Below, piece by piece: positions 1 to 10,605 of a DNA stretch of 64,000 nucleotides (within the stretch, counting starts at the first letter, position 1; each line of letters starts with the position of its first letter). Position numbers and translations under genes: made by a program. Source of the DNA: Cololabis saira (lineage: Eukaryota; Chordata; Actinopteri; Beloniformes; Belonidae); NCBI RefSeq assembly GCF_033807715.1, contig NC_084606.1, positions 34,813,861 through 34,877,860 on the forward strand, given 5' to 3'. The notes beneath the pieces are model-generated. The model saw only the letters and a program-made list of their open reading frames with translations, ran no database searches and was not told where the DNA came from.

Positions 1-1608
1 AGGAAGGAAGGAAGGAAGGAAGGAAGGAAGGAAGGAAGGAAGGAAGGAAGGAAGAAAACAAGGAAGGAAGGAAGGAAGGGAGAAAAGAGGAAGGGAAGAA
101 GGAAGGAGGTAGGGAGGCAGGAAGGAAAGAAGGAAGGAAGGAAGGAAGGAAGGAAGGAAGGAAGGAAGGAAGGAAGGAAGGAAGGAAGGAAGGAAGGAAG
201 GAAGGAAGGAAGGGAGAAAACAAGGAAAGAAGGAAGGAAGGGAGAAAAGAGGAAGGGAGAAAAGAGGAAGGGAAGAAGGAAGGAGGTAGGGAGGCAGGAA
301 GGAAAGAAGGAAGGAAGGAAGGAAGGAAGGAAGGAAGGGAGAAAACAAGGAAAGAAGGAAGGAAGGAAGGAAGGGAGAAAAGAGGAAGGGAAGAAGGAAG
401 GAGGTAGGGAGGCAGGAAGGAAGGAAGGAAGGAAGGAAGGAAGGAAGGAAGGAAGGAAGGAAGGAAGGAAGGAAGGAAGGAAGGAAGGAAGGAAGGAAGG
501 AAGGAAGAGAGAAAACAAGGAAAGAAGGAAGGAAGGGAGAAAAGAGGAAGGGAGAAAAGAGGAAGGGAGAAAAGAGGAAGGGAAGAAGGAAGGAGGTAGG
601 GAGGCAGGAAGGAAAGAAGGAAGGAAGGAAGGAAGGAAGGAAGGAAGGAAGGAAGGAAGGAAGGAAGGAAGGAAGGAAGGTGGGAGGGAGGAAGGAAGGA
701 AGGAAGGAAGGAAGGAAGGGAGAAAACAAGGAAAGAAGGAAGGAAGGAAGGAAGGAAGGAAGGAAGGAAGGAAGGAAGGAAGGAAGGAAGGAAGGAAGGA
801 AGGAAGGAAGGAAGGAAGGAAGGAAGAAAACAAGGAAGGAAGGAAGGAAGGGAGAAAAGAGGAAGGGAAGAAGGAAGGAGGTAGGGAGGCAGGAAGGAAA
901 GAAGGAAGGAAGGAAGGAAGGAAGGAAGGAAGGAAGGAAGGAAGGAAGGAAGGAAGGAAGGAAGGGAGAAAACAAGGAAAGAAGGAAGGAAGGGAGAAAA
1001 GAGGAAGGGAGAAAAGAGGAAGGGAAGAAGGAAGGAGGTAGGGAGGCAGGAAGGAAAGAAGGAAGGAAGGAAGGAAGGAAGGAAGGAAGGGAGAAAACAA
1101 GGAAAGAAGGAAGGAAGGAAGGAAGGAAGGAAGGGAGAAAAGAGGAAGGGAAGAAGGAAGGAGGTAGGGAGGCAGGAAGGAAGGAAGGAAGGAAGGAAGG
1201 AAGGAAGGAAGGAAGGAAGGAAGGAAGGAAGGAAGGAAGGGAGAAAAGAGGAAGGGAAGAAGGAACGAGGTAGGGAGGCAGGAAGGAAGGAAGGAAGGAA
1301 GGAAGGAAGGAAGGAAGGAAGGAAGGAAGGAAGGAAGGAAGGAAGGAAGGAAGGAAGGAAGGAAGGAAGGAAGGAAGGAAGGGAGAAAACAAGGAAAGAA
1401 GGAAGGAAGGGAGAAAAGAGGAAGGGAGAAAAGAGGAAGGGAGAAAAGCGGAAGGGAGAAAAGAGGAAGGGAAGAAGGAAGGAGGTAGGGAGGCAGGAAG
1501 GAAAGAAGGAAGGAAGGAAGGAAGGAAGGAAGGAAGGAAGGAAGGAAGGAAGGAAGGAAGGAAGGAAGGAAGGAAGGAAGGAAGGAAGGAAGGTGGGAGG
1601 GAGGAAGG
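1..1608. repeat. (GGAA)n array with higher-order structure
   Basis: Purine-only (AAGG)n microsatellite on the + strand, continuing off the left edge. It is broken by a recurring block (GAAAAGAGGAAGGGAAGAAGG, then a segment containing GGAGGTAGGGAGGCAGG). About nine copies of that block are visible, near 105, 281, 399, 590, 877, 1033, 1159, 1266 and 1480, at uneven spacings of roughly 100-290 bases. A second variant, GGGAGAAAACAAGGAAAGAAGG, recurs between them. The long lysine/glutamate/glycine/arginine frames through it are simple-repeat readings, not genes. Confidence 0.97.
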
Positions 1609-1768
1609 AGTGTAAGGAGTAAAAAGTACAGATAATTGAGTGAAAATGTAAGGAGTAAAAGTAAAAAGTCGTCTGAAAAATAATTACTCCAGTGAAGTAT
1701 ATATAACCAAAATTTCTACTTAAGTAAGGTAACAAAGTATTTGTACTTCGTTACTTGAGATCTCTGAG
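1609..1768 (-). mobile_element. Truncated hAT-type element fragment
   Basis: This piece matches, in inverse orientation, the first part of the complete element at 62686-63390 (motifs GTAAGGAGTAAAAAGTAC, CGTCTGAAAAATAATTACTCC, AAATTTCTACTTAAGTA). It starts at the edge of the GGAA array and fades near 1768, so its other end was lost or replaced by the microsatellite. Confidence 0.7.
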
Positions 1769-2008
1769 ATACACCTACTGGAGCAGACAGGCACTTTCTC
1801 AAGCAGTTCCCCCACAAGAAGTCTGGTGACATAACCCCACTCTTGCAGCTCAGATAAACACACTTCAAAAGAAGCTCCAACTTTTAATTAGCAGCCCTGG
1901 CAGGGCACAGACTGGCTGATTGAGGTGTTGGCTTCACCAGCATCTGGTCAGGTTCCTTTCAGATCTATAGCTGGATTTTTTCCGTCTTATAATTTAGGGT
2001 AAAATTAA

Positions 2009-2233
2009 TCATCTTCGACACCCGTTAGAATTTCTTCTCGCTGTGTATTCTGGCTCGTTTTTCTGCATCTGTTGCGGTCCTTTAAGGAAACGTTTTGGCT
2101 GAAAACAGCCCAGTGTTGGAGTCCCTCCCTTCAGACCCTCTGGAGCTGCACAGCCCACAGGCATTTGTTTGTCTCTCGTGTTCAATTTACACACCGCGTG
2201 CAAGGAAAGGCACACCAAAGAGTCAATAAACAA
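2009..2233 (-). CDS. Candidate terminal exon of a small secreted protein (hypothetical)
   Basis: An open frame of 74 codons on the minus strand runs from a plausible acceptor (ATTTTAG at 2240-2234) to a TGA at 2009-2011. It encodes a Cys-containing segment with the motifs VCLSLHAVCKL, PVGCAAPEG, TPTLGCFQ and a basic tail ending NGCRR. Its phase (0) matches the end of the candidate exon at 2391-2442. Together with exon 1 (3434-3525) it would complete a protein of about 122 residues. The gene is not recognised. The spacing of cysteines around a CFQ motif is loosely like the IL-2/15/21 cytokine group, but that is a guess. A further 3' exon, with this stop not used, is possible. Confidence 0.3.
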   Translation of the reverse strand: MFIDSLVCLSLHAVCKLNTRDKQMPVGCAAPEGLKGGTPTLGCFQPKRFLKGPQQMQKNEPEYTARRNSNGCRR

Positions 2234-2390
2234 CTAAAATAAAATGAGCTTTTGAGCTCAAAAAGACACAGAATGTTGGAAATGATCTTTTTTCTTTTGC
2301 AAAATATCTGTATTTTCATAAACTTTAAGCACTACATCAATTACAGTGTGCTGTTATTTTATCTCAACTTGCTCATGTGATGCCAAACAC

Positions 2391-2442
2391 ATTTGTCTTA
2401 GACTGAAACCCTTTATTTCTACTGTTATCATCATGCACCAAC
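2391..2442 (-). CDS. Candidate 52-nt internal exon of the same small secreted gene
   Basis: The acceptor TTCTCTCCAG sits directly downstream, in minus-strand sense, of a (GT)n tract of about 110 bases. The donor GTGTTT is weak. Joined to the signal-peptide exon (which leaves two bases, AG) it reads 17 codons with no stop and ends in phase 0, as the next exon requires. A very short second coding exon after a signal-peptide exon is common in short-chain helical cytokine genes. The call rests only on splice sites and phase, so confidence is low. Confidence 0.27.
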
Positions 2443-2450
2443 CTGGAGAG

Positions 2451-2568
<118 letters not shown>

Positions 2569-2601
2569 GATACTCCTTGTAAATTGCTCACCACATGTAT
2601 A

Positions 2602-3377
2602 CAGGACTGTCTCAGAAAATTAGAAAATTGTGATAAAGTTCTTTATTTTCTGTAATGCAATTAAACAAACAAAAATGTCATACATTCTGGATTCATTACA
2701 AATCAACTGAAATATTGCAAGCCTTTTATTATTTTAATATTGCTGATCATGGCTTACAGCTTAAGAAAACTCAAATATCCTATCTCAAAAAATTAGAATA
2801 TTCTGGGAATCTTAATCTTAAACTTTTTTATTATGCACTTCGAGAAAAAAGCCAATGTCGAGAAAAAAGTTGAAATGTCGAGAAAAAAAGTCAAGATTTC
2901 GAGAAAAAAGTCGAAAAGTCAAGATTAATGTTGAAGTACAATCTTGAGAAAAAAGTCGAATTGCTGAGAAAAAAGTCGAAATGTTGAGAAAAAAGTCAAA
3001 ATGTCAAGAAAAAAGTCAAAATTTCGAGAAAAAAGTTGAAATGTTGAGAAAAAAGTCGAAATTTCGAGAAAAAAGTCAAAATGTCGAGATTAATGTCGAG
3101 GTACAATCTTGAGAAAAAAGCCGAAATGTCGTATTCTGGGAAGAAAACTTTTAACTTTTAAGAAAACTCAAATATCCTATCTCAAAGAATTAGAATATTC
3201 TGGGAATCTTAATCTTAAACTGTAAACCATAATCAGCAATATTAAAATAATAAAAGGCTTGCAATATTTCAGTCGATTTGTAATGAATCCAGAATGTCTG
3301 ACATTTTTGTTTTTTTAATTGCATTACAGAAAATAAAGAACTTTATCACAATATTCTAATTTTCTGAGACAGTCCTG
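2602..3377. mobile_element. Fold-back MITE, Tc1/mariner-like, copy 1 (with internal minisatellite)
   Basis: It is bounded by CAGGACTGTCTCAGAAAA and its inverse TTTTCTGAGACAGTCCTG and flanked by TA on both sides. The two arms (about 180 bases each) are inverted copies, including GATTTGTAATGAATCCAGAATG and ATATTGCTGATCATGG. The centre (about 2845-3130) holds a minisatellite with the core TCGAGAAAAAAGTCGAAAT. There is no transposase frame. A TA target and long inverted ends fit the Tc1/mariner superfamily; the assignment is by form only. Confidence 0.85.
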
Positions 3378-3433
3378 TATATGGAGGAAAAATGCTCAGC
3401 CAATAGATCTCGGCTCCTCTGCACACACCTTAC

Positions 3434-3525
3434 CTCAAGTCAGTGCCGTTAGTGGGACCCTGAGCATCCGTCCATCCTAATGTCAGATAAATGAGCAGAG
3501 CCACAGTGCACACCCTGGTCTCCAT
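3434..3525 (-). CDS. Signal-peptide first exon of an unidentified secreted or membrane protein
   Basis: The ATG at 3525-3523 opens 30 codons plus two bases and ends at a strong donor, GAG|GTAAGG. The peptide begins METRVCTVALLIYL and continues TLGWTDAQGPTNGTDL. It has a hydrophobic core, a likely cleavage after TDA, and an N-glycosylation sequon (NGT). A TATA box (CTATATAA) lies about 150 bases upstream on the same strand, and the 5' leader is pyrimidine-rich. Splice phase leads plausibly into 2391-2442 and 2009-2233. The exon structure is convincing; the gene identity is unknown. The opposite-strand frame here lacks such signals. Confidence 0.6.
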
Positions 3526-3672
3526 CGCTGTCCTGCACAGATTAGGCGAGCCGGGAGGTGAGGAGAAGCAGAAGAAGCAGGGGAGAGAAGGGAGAAGCAG
3601 AGAAGAGGCGTGGACACATGTTAAGGTTGGAAAGGGGAGGGGAGAGGAGAAGCTGGACTGGTGCAGGGGGTG

Positions 3673-3680
3673 TTATATAG
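3673..3680 (-). promoter_or_regulatory. TATA box for the signal-peptide gene
   Basis: On the minus strand the sequence reads CCCCTATATAACACCCCC. It lies 148 bases upstream of the ATG at 3525, with a C/T-rich stretch between, so a start site near 3645 would give a 5' leader of about 120 nt. The leader contains one upstream ATG. Confidence 0.5.
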
Positions 3681-3875
3681 GGGAGGAGCAGCGAGTCAGA
3701 GGGGGCAGACGGAAGGTTATTCAACACTGGAGAGGTGGAAAAACAGTCCAAACCAAACCTTGATGTACGTACGTAGACTACGCTGAATATACAGACTGCT
3801 TTCAGTGCTGCGTCACTGATAAACAAGTGGAAAATTAGTTTCTGCAGGTGTTTTCTGGCATGGGTGTATAATAAC

Positions 3876-4637
3876 CAGAGCTGGGTAGAGGAGCCAAAAA
3901 TGTACTCAAGTAAAAGTACTGTTACTTCAGAATAATATGACTCAAGTAGAAGTAAAAAGTACTCATCCAAATAATTACTTGAGTAAAAGTAAAAAAGTAC
4001 TTGGTGAAAAAACTACTCAAGTACTGAGTAACTGTTGAATAACGTCTGATTTAATTTTTAACACAACCATTCAAACAGACAAAAGTACAAAATAATCATC
4101 TTCAGGCAAATTAAATCAATAAAATAATAAAATAAATTAAAATGAATAAAAAATAAAAAAATAGCTTAAATTAAAATAATCTTAAAGTAAATTCAAGTAC
4201 TTTAATAAATAATAAAATAAATTAATTAATAATAGAATAAAAAAATAAATTAAGCACAAGTAGCACAAAATTTGAAACCTTTGTACTTTTCTTTTTTAAC
4301 CAGGCAGAACTAGAACAAACATGAACTCATAGAAACTCTGTGTGTGTTTGAGTCTGTATAAATGTGACAAAACATGCAAAAACAAAAAATTTTCCCAAAG
4401 AATCACCAGTGATGTCATGAGATTGACGCGTACGCGGATAAAAGGGATGAAAGAAAAGTAACAGCTCAACGTAGCCTAATGTAGCGGAGTAAGAGGAACA
4501 GTTTCTTCTTCACAAATCTACTCAAGTAAAAGTAAAAAGTATAGTGATTCAAAACTACTCCTAAAAGTACAACATTTCCCAAAACTTACTCAAGTAAATG
4601 TAATGGAGTAAATGTAACTCGTTACTAGCCACCTCTG
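3876..4637. mobile_element. hAT-type non-autonomous element with 8-bp target duplication
   Basis: The ends are CAGAGCTGGGTAGAG and CTAGCCACCTCTG. An exact 8-bp direct repeat, ATAATAAC, flanks it (3868-3875 and 4638-4645), diagnostic for hAT-class insertion. The interior is AT-rich and rich in AAGTA/TACTT words, without a transposase frame. A second copy is at 29988-30643. Confidence 0.88.
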
Positions 4638-4645
4638 ATAATAAC

Positions 4646-6123
4646 CACCTGACATCACAGCAGGCTCTCGTTGGTGCGTTTGTTTAGTAATCTTAGATCA
4701 CTTTGGGTCAGAATTAAATTAAAGTTATTCTCATAGCGCATTTAAAATGGACTGCGTAGGAGTCATACTAAAATTGTACGTACACCCAAAAGCCGAAAAT
4801 GCCGGGCGCAAATAAAAATCCGGATCAATAAAACCATGTGCACGCAATCTGGCACGCAATGTTCGCTTTATGAATCAAAGTCCAGCTGGAAGGCTACGCA
4901 GCTGAATCCGCCTCATATCCCGCCCTGTACACGCCCACTTTTTACCATAAATGCATATGGATGAGCCTACTGAGCATGCGCAGTGGCTTCCTGCAGCCTG
5001 TTTGGCGTCAGAATGAATGAGAAGTATCCAGCCACCGTGACACTGACTTTCACGGAGACTGAGGTCTAGATGTTGTGGATGAGGTGGAGGACAGGAAAAC
5101 GACATTATTTGGTGGTCACAGTAAAAGTTAGAATAAGTATATAAACAGTATGAAATACAGCGAGTTAGTGGCAGCACGCCGTTGCTGCGCTAAACGCCGT
5201 GAGTGCCCCGGCGCAACAGGGGGACACACGTCCCCCCGTCTTTTCAAAATCATGTTTTTTTCCCCTTACTTTTTACAGTTTAAAAACTAACGGTAGGCTC
5301 AGCCTTAAATTGCAAATGATCAAGACACTGTATGAAAGTGATACGAAAACGGCCCCCACAAAAGTCCCTATACAGATCTGCATTTCAGTTCTTTTTTTGT
5401 TTTTCTTAGCTTTAAAGTGTTAAATCCCATGTACCCCTCAAGCACCTGGACTTTGGCTGCCTTTCCCCTCATTTCTGAGCACTACCTTCCCACAGCCACA
5501 CTTTAAATGTCAGTTAATCACCCAGATTAAATTCCTTCCCACAAAACAAACACTAGCAAACACTAAATGATGAAAAATTCAAGAAAGGAAAAGAAAAAAA
5601 AATACAGAAATTAAAACAGAAGCTAGTCGAGAACCTTTAAGTGTAATTGGTGATGACTTGAAATAAGTTAAATTGTGCATCAAAAATGCTTTGGCACACA
5701 AAGACGCATCATTATTGTAAAAATAGATTTAGATTGTTGCCAAATGTCGTTTTAAGCTTTTTGGCTTGTTTGTTAACATTAGCAGTCTCGTAACGTTGGT
5801 TGGCCACACACTTTACAACCATCGCCGTCATTACAGAGAGCACAATGTGCAATGAAACGGACTTTGCCACTTTGCGCTCTAAACCAGGACATGCCTTTTG
5901 TCTTTTTTAGGCTGCGGTGACCACTTTGGGCTGGAACCACAGTTGAATAGAAGGAGCCTGCGGTGGGGTCGGCGAGCAGCTGGCCCGTGTACTCCCTCCT
6001 TCACTCCTCTCTGGACACTCACATGCAGCCGCTCCAACTGCTGCAAAACATCCAGCAACAAAAATACATTCCTGGGAGATGTAGAACCCAAACTCAGCTC
6101 TATTGACTCTATGAAGAGGACAG
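4646..6123. other. Intergenic, no gene recognised
   Basis: No splice-supported or family-recognisable coding sequence was found. The 4770-5180 part has the look of an old Harbinger-like element (CGTACACCCAAAAG, GGATCAATAAAACC, a CpG-containing interior) but I cannot define its ends. The frames at 5879-6182 on both strands show no known motif. Confidence 0.4.
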
Positions 6124-7072
6124 TAACGTATTTTCCGCACTATAAGGCGCACCTAAAAGCCTTAAATTTTTTCAAAAGCTGACCATGCGCCTTATAATCT
6201 GGTGCGCCTTATACATGGATCAATATTGAGCGACGAAAAACAATAAAATATATTTATTCTAATATGTCAAGATCACAATAATCTTCCAATTTAGAACTAA
6301 AATATTAAAGAACTAACAAAAATAAAATACACTTCAATTAAATACTTGTTTTTTTTTTTTTTGTAATTTATTTTCCCAAGCCACTCGGAGCCGCAGTATA
6401 AGGATGAAAGAGCAGCATGCGGCTCTAGAGCCGCGGGTTGAGACCCTTGGCCTAATGCAGGGATCAGCAACACGCGGCTCTAGAGCCCCATGCAGCTCTT
6501 TAGCGCCACCCTAGTGGCTCCCTGGACCTTTTTTCTTCTTTTTTTTCTTCTCTTTTTTCTCTTTTTTTTTTCTTCTTTTTTTCTTCTTTTTTCCTTTTTT
6601 TTTCTCTTTTTTCTTACTTTTTCCTTTCCTTTTTAATCTCGACATTTCGACTTTTTTCTCGAAATTGTACTTCAACATTAATCTTGACATTTCGACTTTT
6701 TTCTCGAAATTTCAACTTTTTTCTTGACATTTCAACTTTTTTCTCGAAGTGCATAATGCAAAAAAAATCTTCCCCCAGTTATAACTAATATAGAAACATG
6801 CAGCATGTGTTGCCTTCATTCTAAGGCTGATACAAGACTTTTAATTTTTTGCGGCTCCAGACATTTGTTTTTTGTGTTTTTGGTCCAATATGGCTCTTTC
6901 AATATTTTGGGTTGCCGACCTCTGATCTAATGGACGCAGAACGTAACCCCAGCCTCTACTGTAGTGCCTTATAATGCGGTGCGCCTTATATATGGAAAAA
7001 GTTTTAAAATACGTCATTCATTGAAGGTGCGCTTTATAATACGGTGTGCCTTATAGTGCGGAAAATACGGTA
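6124..7072. mobile_element. Palindromic-end MITE (TTTTCCGCACTATAAGG type), interrupted by a nested hAT
   Basis: The left end reads CGTATTTTCCGCACTATAAGG and the right end is its inverse, ending GCGGAAAATACGGTA. Subterminal GCGCC and TTATAATGCGGTGCGCC motifs repeat in both arms. Another element occupies 6458-6924, so this one is older. I do not assign a superfamily. Confidence 0.75.
6458..6924. mobile_element. Nested hAT-type element (GGGTTGCCGACC ends) carrying the GAGAAAAAAGTC minisatellite
   Basis: It runs from CAGGGATCAGCAACACG to GGGTTGCCGACCTCTG, with an imperfect 8-bp flank (GCCTAATG versus ATCTAATG). The interior has a T/C-rich tract, then inverse copies of the TCGAGAAAAAAGTCGAAAT minisatellite (about 6640-6750). 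It also contains a segment shared with the copy at 32100-32713 (GCAGCATGTGTTGCCTTCATTC). Confidence 0.8.
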
Positions 7073-7371
7073 CTTTATAGATCAGTTACATATTGGAAAA
7101 CCCTTCCAGGTGAGATTTGTGACATCAAAAGAGCCTGATTTGAAACGAAGAATGTCACTGAATGTATGTCATCACCTTAACAACATATAGCGTATCTGAA
7201 TGAGTGAGATCATCAGTACATCAAATTAGCTATGATTTGTATGTTGTTTTTCTTTATTTGTAATTTTATTTTTTTAAATGTACTTTATAAATTGAGATTG
7301 AATGTTTGATTTTGTATTTTATTGTCTGGACCCCAGGAAGACTAGCTTTCGTTTTGGCGCCAGCGAAATAC

Positions 7372-7846
7372 CGTATTTTCTGGACTATAAGCCGCACCTG
7401 CATATAAGCCGCATCCGCTCTATTTATTTAAAAAAAAAGATATGCAAGTCGCAGATATTTATGTTGTTAGATTAGATATTTACTACATGTACAGAAGGAT
7501 TTTGAACTGTAAATGATGTACATGTTTGTACCTAAATAGATCCTTTCCTAACAGTGTCTTTTAACACTGCAGGAACTTTACTGATTAAAACGGGACAGAA
7601 CCAAGAGAAAATAACCGGTATTTATTCATCTGTTTATCTGTTTGAAATCTGCTTCTAACTACTTCTATCTGCTAAAGAAGAAGTAGCGTATTCTTTTTTG
7701 CATTTATTTTGTCTTAGTTTTGATTCTAATTCCGGTTAGAGCGCCCCGAGCGGTGGAGGAAAAATCCACAGAACAAACCTTTGTATAAGCCGCATGGTTC
7801 AAAACCTATGAAAATGGTAGCGGCTTATAGTCCAGAAAATACGGTA
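7372..7846. mobile_element. Related MITE (ATTTTCTGGACTATAAGCC type)
   Basis: The left end is ACCGTATTTTCTGGACTATAAGCCGCAC and the right end is the matching inverse (TTATAGTCCAGAAAATACGGTA). The terminal 10 bases are shared with the element at 6124-7072, so the two look like subfamilies. No coding frame. Confidence 0.75.
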
Positions 7847-7902
7847 AACAAGATAAATAACCCCAACTCAGCTGGAGGATACCAACAATCCTAAATACAA
7901 AT

Positions 7903-9055
7903 TAAAGCTGCAAGCAGCGATGAACGGGCCCACGTGTGTGCAATTTTCACCAATTATGGTCAAGGACTCAAAACTAAGTCTGATGACACCACCCACGAGT
8001 CTTTATGTCAAACCATTCCAAAGAAAAAAGCAGAGAAAAGTATTCTAGGGGGCGCTGTTGAGCCATTTTGCCACGCCCATTCATGCAAACCATGAAATAT
8101 CAAATTTATCGCCAGGCCTGGCTTGCATGCAAAATTTGGTGACTATCAAATATGGACCAATCAGATGAAGGGTGGGTGCGCTTTTTGCCGTCTAGCGTCG
8201 CCACGGTAACACTTTTGAAAGAGAAAAGTAATGCGCGTTGTCACAGGATGGAAACGAACATTTTGATGTATAACACACCTGGGTGCACATTACGGTTCGG
8301 GCCGTATTAACTGTCGAAGGAATGGCATAAATTGTGCCAAAATTACACGATTAATTCAAAATGTTCAAAATGGCCGACTTCGTGTTCCGTTTCGGCCATG
8401 GCGCCAAGAGACTTTTCTTTAAGTTGCGACATGATACAGGTGTGTACCGATTTTCGTTCATGTACGTCAAACCGTATTATGGGGCTTGAGGCACAAAGTT
8501 TTTTCTGTCTGAACCAAACAGATGAAGGGAGGGCACGCTTTTTGGCGTCTAGCGTCGCCACGGTAACGCTTTTGAAAGAGAAAAGTAATGCGTGTTGTCG
8601 CAGGATGGAGACGCACATTTTGATGTATAACACACCTGGGTGCACGTTACGGTTCGGGCCGAATTAATGGCCGAAGGAATGGCATAAATTGCGCCAAAAT
8701 TACACAATTAATTCAAAATGGCCGACTTCCTGTTCGGTTTCGGCCATGTCGCCAAGAGACCTTTCTTTAGGTTGCGACATGATACAGGTTTGTACCGATT
8801 TCCGTGCATGTACGTCAAACCGTATTGTGGGGCTTGAGGCACAAAGTTTTCAAGGGGGCGCTGTTGAGCCGTTAGGCCACGCCCATTAATGCAAACTATT
8901 AAATATCAAATTTTCCACCAGGCCTGGCTTGGTGCAAAATTTGGTGACTTTTTGGGCACGTTTAGGGGGGAAAAAAGGCCCTCCTTTCGTCAGAAGAAAG
9001 AAAAAATTTCCTACAGATACAATAGGGCCTTCACACTGTCAGTGTTTAGGCCCTA
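7903..9055 (-). mobile_element. Dispersed element (GCTGCAAGCAGC ... GGGCCTTCACACTG), compact copy
   Basis: It runs from TAAAGCTGCAAGCAGCGATG to AATAGGGCCTTCACACTG...CCCTAATAAT. An internal segment of about 360 bases is duplicated in tandem (roughly 8170-8520 and 8530-8890; both contain CGTCGCCACGGTAAC, ACACACCTGGGTGCAC and GACATGATACAGGT). Near its end it holds only a short GAAGAAAGAAAAAA seed (about 8992-9007), at the place where the copies at 49.2 and 53.3 kb carry huge (CTTT)n arrays. No protein is recognisable. Confidence 0.8.
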
Positions 9056-9084
9056 ATAATACAACACATACGAGACTTAATTTT

Positions 9085-10341
9085 TAAAGGCCCTTGAAGC
9101 CATTTTATTGTCATCTGTTTGTACAAATACCTTCACAAAAATATTAAGAAACTGATGCCATAAAGCAAACGATATCACATGACCAGAACAATGCCACAGA
9201 AAGGAAAAAAAGAGGTATAGAGGAAGAGAAAATGGTTAACACAAACTCTTGGAACCATTTCCATAAAGCAGCGTCCACCTTTTTTTAAAAACCCACTTAA
9301 GAATGAGGAGCGAACCCGGGCAGCAGCAGAGCCGTCCCTCTCCTGGAGGCCCAGCCCCGAGGCGTCCCAGCCCCGGGCTGCCGACCACAGGGGGGGTGCT
9401 GGTCAGAGGAACGTGTCGCGGTGCAGCGTCTGCTCTCCCGTCTGAACCAGACTAACTACCGCTCTGGAAGGAGACTGGGATGAGCGGAGGAGTCTCCTGG
9501 TGGCGGCAGCGCTGCAGTGAACACCCAGTAAACGCTACTGGAACACTGACCGCAGTCCAGTCACTGTCATCTGGTGATTGCCTTTTTTTTGGTGGCACAA
9601 ATTTGTAAAAATAAGATTTCAGCTAGACTTTTCCTTTTTCTTTCCTTATTTTTGAATTTTCTTTTTATACACAGTAAAGATTTTCCTTTTTGTCTATTTT
9701 ATTCTCTTCATCTGCAGGGGATAAAAGGTATAAAAATATACATAAAAGTTAACAAAAACTATCAGATTTTTATCGTATATTTACACTATAGTGATAAGTA
9801 TTTACTGAAAAGACAAAAAATAAAACAAAATTTAAAAAAAAGTATCTTTTTACAGGAATTGAAGCAGGAACCTCCAAAAGTCCCTTCCCTCTTCACAAAA
9901 GCTGAGCATGGACCCCTTAGAGACGAGAAGGACAGGGAGGAAACTGTTGCCGGGCACATCAGGCGTCTTTTAGAAACACATTCATAGTCCTCTCTGATTG
10001 CTTTACAAGTAAAATAAATATATTTACGAGAACAACAAAAGATGGAGGAAATAAAACAGAAAGTAGTAATCAAATCACTCTCTAAAACTGAGTGTCTGTG
10101 TCCGGTGGTTTCCAAGGCATCTCGTAGGAGTCGCAACAACCTGCCGTCTGTGCTGTGGTCGGAATCAGACAAAGTCCCGTCTGACCCGTCAAACCATACA
10201 CGGCGGTTTTCTGGACCGGTGCACCGTAACGTCCCCGCGGCGCTCGCTTTTTTAACACCTTGTGTTACGAGTGGCGGAAGGTGCAGGTTTTTCTACAGAT
10301 TAGCAGAAAAGGTTGTGATTTTCAGGTTTTGTCTCTGAAGT
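9085..10341 (-). other. per1 3' untranslated region
   Basis: Non-coding sequence runs from the per1 stop to a poly(A) signal. On the minus strand AATAAA lies at 9109-9104 and cleavage would be near 9085, giving a 3' UTR of about 1.25 kb. The dispersed repeat at 7903-9055 begins just beyond. A GC-rich block at 9300-9560 shows no coding motif. The end is inferred from the signal only. Confidence 0.6.
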
Positions 10342-10605
10342 TCAGGTTGCAGTTTGTCCTTCCGCGGCCTCTGAGCTCATGCCCTGGTTGTCTTGTGCGT
10401 TTGTTTCCTTCTCCTCCGCCTGTTCCTCGTCGTCTTCGTCTTCCGGCTGAGCGTCGGCCATGGTGGTCTCCGTGACGTTTCCCCAGGTTTTAGCGGCGCT
10501 CTCTTCCTGAGTCTTGAGCGCCGTGCAGAGCTCCATCTCGTGGATCTCCACGTCGAAAGGGGCGGCGGGAGGCACGGAGGGGGGGCACTTGCAGCCGGCG
10601 CAGCC
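10342..10605 (-). CDS. per1: per1 last coding exon
   Basis: The acceptor is TTTTTTCAG; the stop TGA is at 10344-10342. It encodes residues about 1317-1403: a Cys-containing start (CAGCKCPP), [15 protein letters not shown], then a very acidic tail ([14 protein letters not shown]). An acidic Ser/Glu end is typical of PER1 C-termini. Confidence 0.93.
   Translation of the reverse strand, partial: GCAGCKCPPSVPPAAPFDVEIHEMELCTALKTQEESAAKTWGNVTETTMADAQPEDEDDEEQAEEKETNAQDNQGMSSEAAEGQTAT

Noticed and set aside
680..1273. 197-codon Lys/Glu/Gly/Arg-rich frame
   Set aside because: Reading of the GGAA microsatellite.
1740..1910. Minus-strand frame with ELLEKVPVC, considered as a final cytokine helix exon
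   Set aside because: Needs a poor acceptor (TTAAAAG) and runs into a hAT fragment; too weak to report as an exon.
3491..3763. Plus-strand 90-codon frame MSRATVHTLVSIAVLH...
   Set aside because: The opposite strand has a TATA box, signal peptide and strong donor in the right order; the plus-strand frame has none.
5879..6182. Three overlapping frames on both strands of 70-94 codons
   Set aside because: No motif or splice support; part overlaps the end of a MITE.
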